Assembly (NCBI GenBank): GCA_016195025.1
Contig: JACQAL010000015.1
Span: forward strand, 42,995 to 106,994
Reading direction: 5' to 3'
Source: Bacteroidota bacterium
GTDB lineage: Bacteria; Bacteroidota; Bacteroidia; Palsa-948
DNA length: 64,000 nucleotides
Positions 62,552 to 64,000 of the stretch are shown piece after piece. Position 1 is the stretch's first letter, and each line of letters opens with the position of its first letter. Below the pieces are notes generated by a model. That model had not been told where the DNA came from, made no database searches, and saw only the letters and a program-made list of their open reading frames with translations. A program made the translations under genes and the position numbers.

Positions 62552-63805
62552 ATGGCCAAACTGCTCAAATCCGCACTTGCAAAATTCAAAGCCAAAGAGT
62601 ATGAAGGCGCTCTTGATGATTTGAACAAGGCGCTTGAAGCCAATCCTTTTTCTCCCCTGTTATATAAAGAAAGAGCCATTGTGAAAGAAAAATTAAAAGA
62701 CACAGAAGGCGCCCTGCAGGATTGCAACAAAGCATTGGAGTTAAGCCCCCGTTATGCAGATGCGTATGACCAGCGCGCCCGCATTAAAAATGGACTGCAT
62801 GATTATGAGGGAGCCATGAACGATATAAATAAAGCCATAGTGCTGAACCCTTCCTGCCATGAACATTATCATGAACGCGGGCGCATCAAAGAAACACGTA
62901 AGGATTACCCCGGTGCCATAGAGGATTATAACCTTGCGCTCCAACTCGAACCCACCGAAGCCAATGTATATATAAGCCGCGGCATTGTAAAAGATTATTT
63001 GAAAGATTACACGGGCGCTGTTGCAGATTTTACTCAAAGCATTTTGCTTTTACCGTATAACTATAAGGCATATGCCGAGAGAGGACATTCAGCAGCAAAA
63101 TTGAAAAATCACAGGCAAGCCCTTGAGGATTTAGATATTTCCATCAGCATGCAGCCCGAACATAATCATACTGCCTATCTCAACAGGGGATTTGTGAAAC
63201 ACCGGTTGAAGGACTATTACGGAGCCATTGAGGATTTTAATACCTCGCTCAAACAATCTCCTGAATATCCGGAGGCATATTCAAACCGCGGCAATGCAAA
63301 GATGCGGCTGCATGATTATGAAGGCGCCTTGCAGGATTACAACAAGGCAATAGCGCTTCATTCCACCTCTTCGGTGCTGTGCAGCAGAGGAACTATTCAA
63401 TATTCTTTGAAAAACTGGAGCGCTGCCATGAATGATTTTAATGCTGCAATCGCTCTTAATCCAAATCTTGTCAAAGCATGGGAAAAAAGAGCCCTGGTAA
63501 AAATAAGAAGGAAGGACTTTCCTGGCGCCATAGAAGACCTTACGTGCGCCATGGCATTAAAACCCGATGATGCCGATTTGCATTTGGAAAGAGGACTGGC
63601 GCTATCCAAATTTGGTAAAAGAGACGATGCCGTTGCCGATTTTAATAAAGCCATAGAACTATCTCCCGAAAACGGAGGGATTTATTACCGCAGAGCGCAT
63701 ACCTATCATCTGATGGGCAATAAAAATGCCGCTCTGTTTGATTTAATAAAAGCCGCTGAACTCGGATACAAAAAGGCAAATACTCGGTTCAATGAATGGT
63801 GCTGA
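62552..63805 (+). CDS. TPR-repeat protein
   Basis: 417 residues from ATG 62552; a TTG at 62522 is weaker. About twelve tetratricopeptide repeats of 34 residues (DYEGALQDYNKAIAL, DYYGAIEDFNTSL and so on) cover nearly the whole protein. There is no signal peptide, so it is probably cytoplasmic. It acts as a protein-interaction scaffold with unknown partners. It follows the tamL-like gene by 30 bases and may share its transcript. Confidence 0.85.
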   Translation: MAKLLKSALAKFKAKEYEGALDDLNKALEANPFSPLLYKERAIVKEKLKDTEGALQDCNKALELSPRYADAYDQRARIKNGLHDYEGAMNDINKAIVLNPSCHEHYHERGRIKETRKDYPGAIEDYNLALQLEPTEANVYISRGIVKDYLKDYTGAVADFTQSILLLPYNYKAYAERGHSAAKLKNHRQALEDLDISISMQPEHNHTAYLNRGFVKHRLKDYYGAIEDFNTSLKQSPEYPEAYSNRGNAKMRLHDYEGALQDYNKAIALHSTSSVLCSRGTIQYSLKNWSAAMNDFNAAIALNPNLVKAWEKRALVKIRRKDFPGAIEDLTCAMALKPDDADLHLERGLALSKFGKRDDAVADFNKAIELSPENGGIYYRRAHTYHLMGNKNAALFDLIKAAELGYKKANTRFNEWC

Positions 63806-63976
63806 AGGTAAAAGCATCAGGGAAGCGGCTCATTGGGAGTAAGAAACTGGTGGTGGCGGAGTAAAAAATATTTTTCAACATTTCACTTGCTGTTCAATAA
63901 TTTAATTTATGTTTGCCGTGTAAATGATTTATTCTCCTTCTCATAATTTCATTACCTTTATCGGCTCTGTTTTAAT

Positions 63977-64000
63977 ACAGCCCAACAGCCCAACAGCCCA
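63977..64000 (+). repeat. 8-bp tandem repeat at the window edge
   Basis: ACAGCCCA three times in a row, running to the last base. The preceding spacer (63806-63976) shows no gene. Confidence 0.7.

Overview
The window is from a member of the Bacteroidota. The evidence is a complete bat operon, exported proteins with type IX secretion (T9SS) C-terminal signals, PKD and SprB-like repeats, the T9SS gene porQ, a lipoprotein TamA-like gene (TamL), and promoters of the TAnnTTTG type with very short leaders. The species cannot be named from the sequence alone. No rRNA gene, tRNA gene or CRISPR array was recognised.

Layout: 1-6400 holds the bat operon (a truncated membrane protein, batA, batB, two batC-like genes, batD, batE) followed by a small phosphodiesterase. 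6.9-13.2 kb holds a SiaB/SiaC regulatory pair, a small orphan protein, a DUF3108 protein, glyA with a GxxExxY cassette in front of it, a repeat-filled spacer, a carboxypeptidase-regulatory-domain protein and an HTH regulator. 13.2-30.2 kb is a surface-protein region with five large exported proteins, a lipoprotein, a cyclopropane-synthase-like methyltransferase and an AbiEii nucleotidyltransferase pair. 30.2-52.2 kb is a surface polysaccharide locus: an ABC exporter, glycosyltransferases, methyltransferases, sugar-nucleotide reductases, an O-acyltransferase, an oxygenase, a glycosyltransferase fused to an N-acetyl sugar amidotransferase, a polytopic membrane protein and a membrane sulfatase-like enzyme. 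Much of it is visibly more AT-rich than its flanks (a hand-counted line at 34681 is 11/60 G+C; one at 61381 is 25/60). 52.2-63.8 kb returns to core genes: an OmpA/PD40 envelope protein, ispH, cmk, a small membrane protein, porQ, an rRNA/tRNA methyltransferase, TamL and a TPR protein.

The cargo genes at 13-30 kb depend on the T9SS, of which porQ lies in the same window. The polysaccharide locus may supply the surface glycan; that some T9SS cargo is anchored to such glycans is known for other Bacteroidota, but the link here is inference.

The most unusual material is repeats and scars. Degenerate arrays with a 7-bp period, each with its own unit, occur in spacers and inside three coding regions. 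A 13-unit 21-bp array lies next to a decayed amidotransferase gene. A roughly 96-bp tandem repeat re-creates the last codons of a T9SS cargo gene plus a hairpin. Repetitive elements are found inside signal peptides. A GxxExxY gene bounded by 30-bp inverted repeats sits between glyA and its likely promoter.
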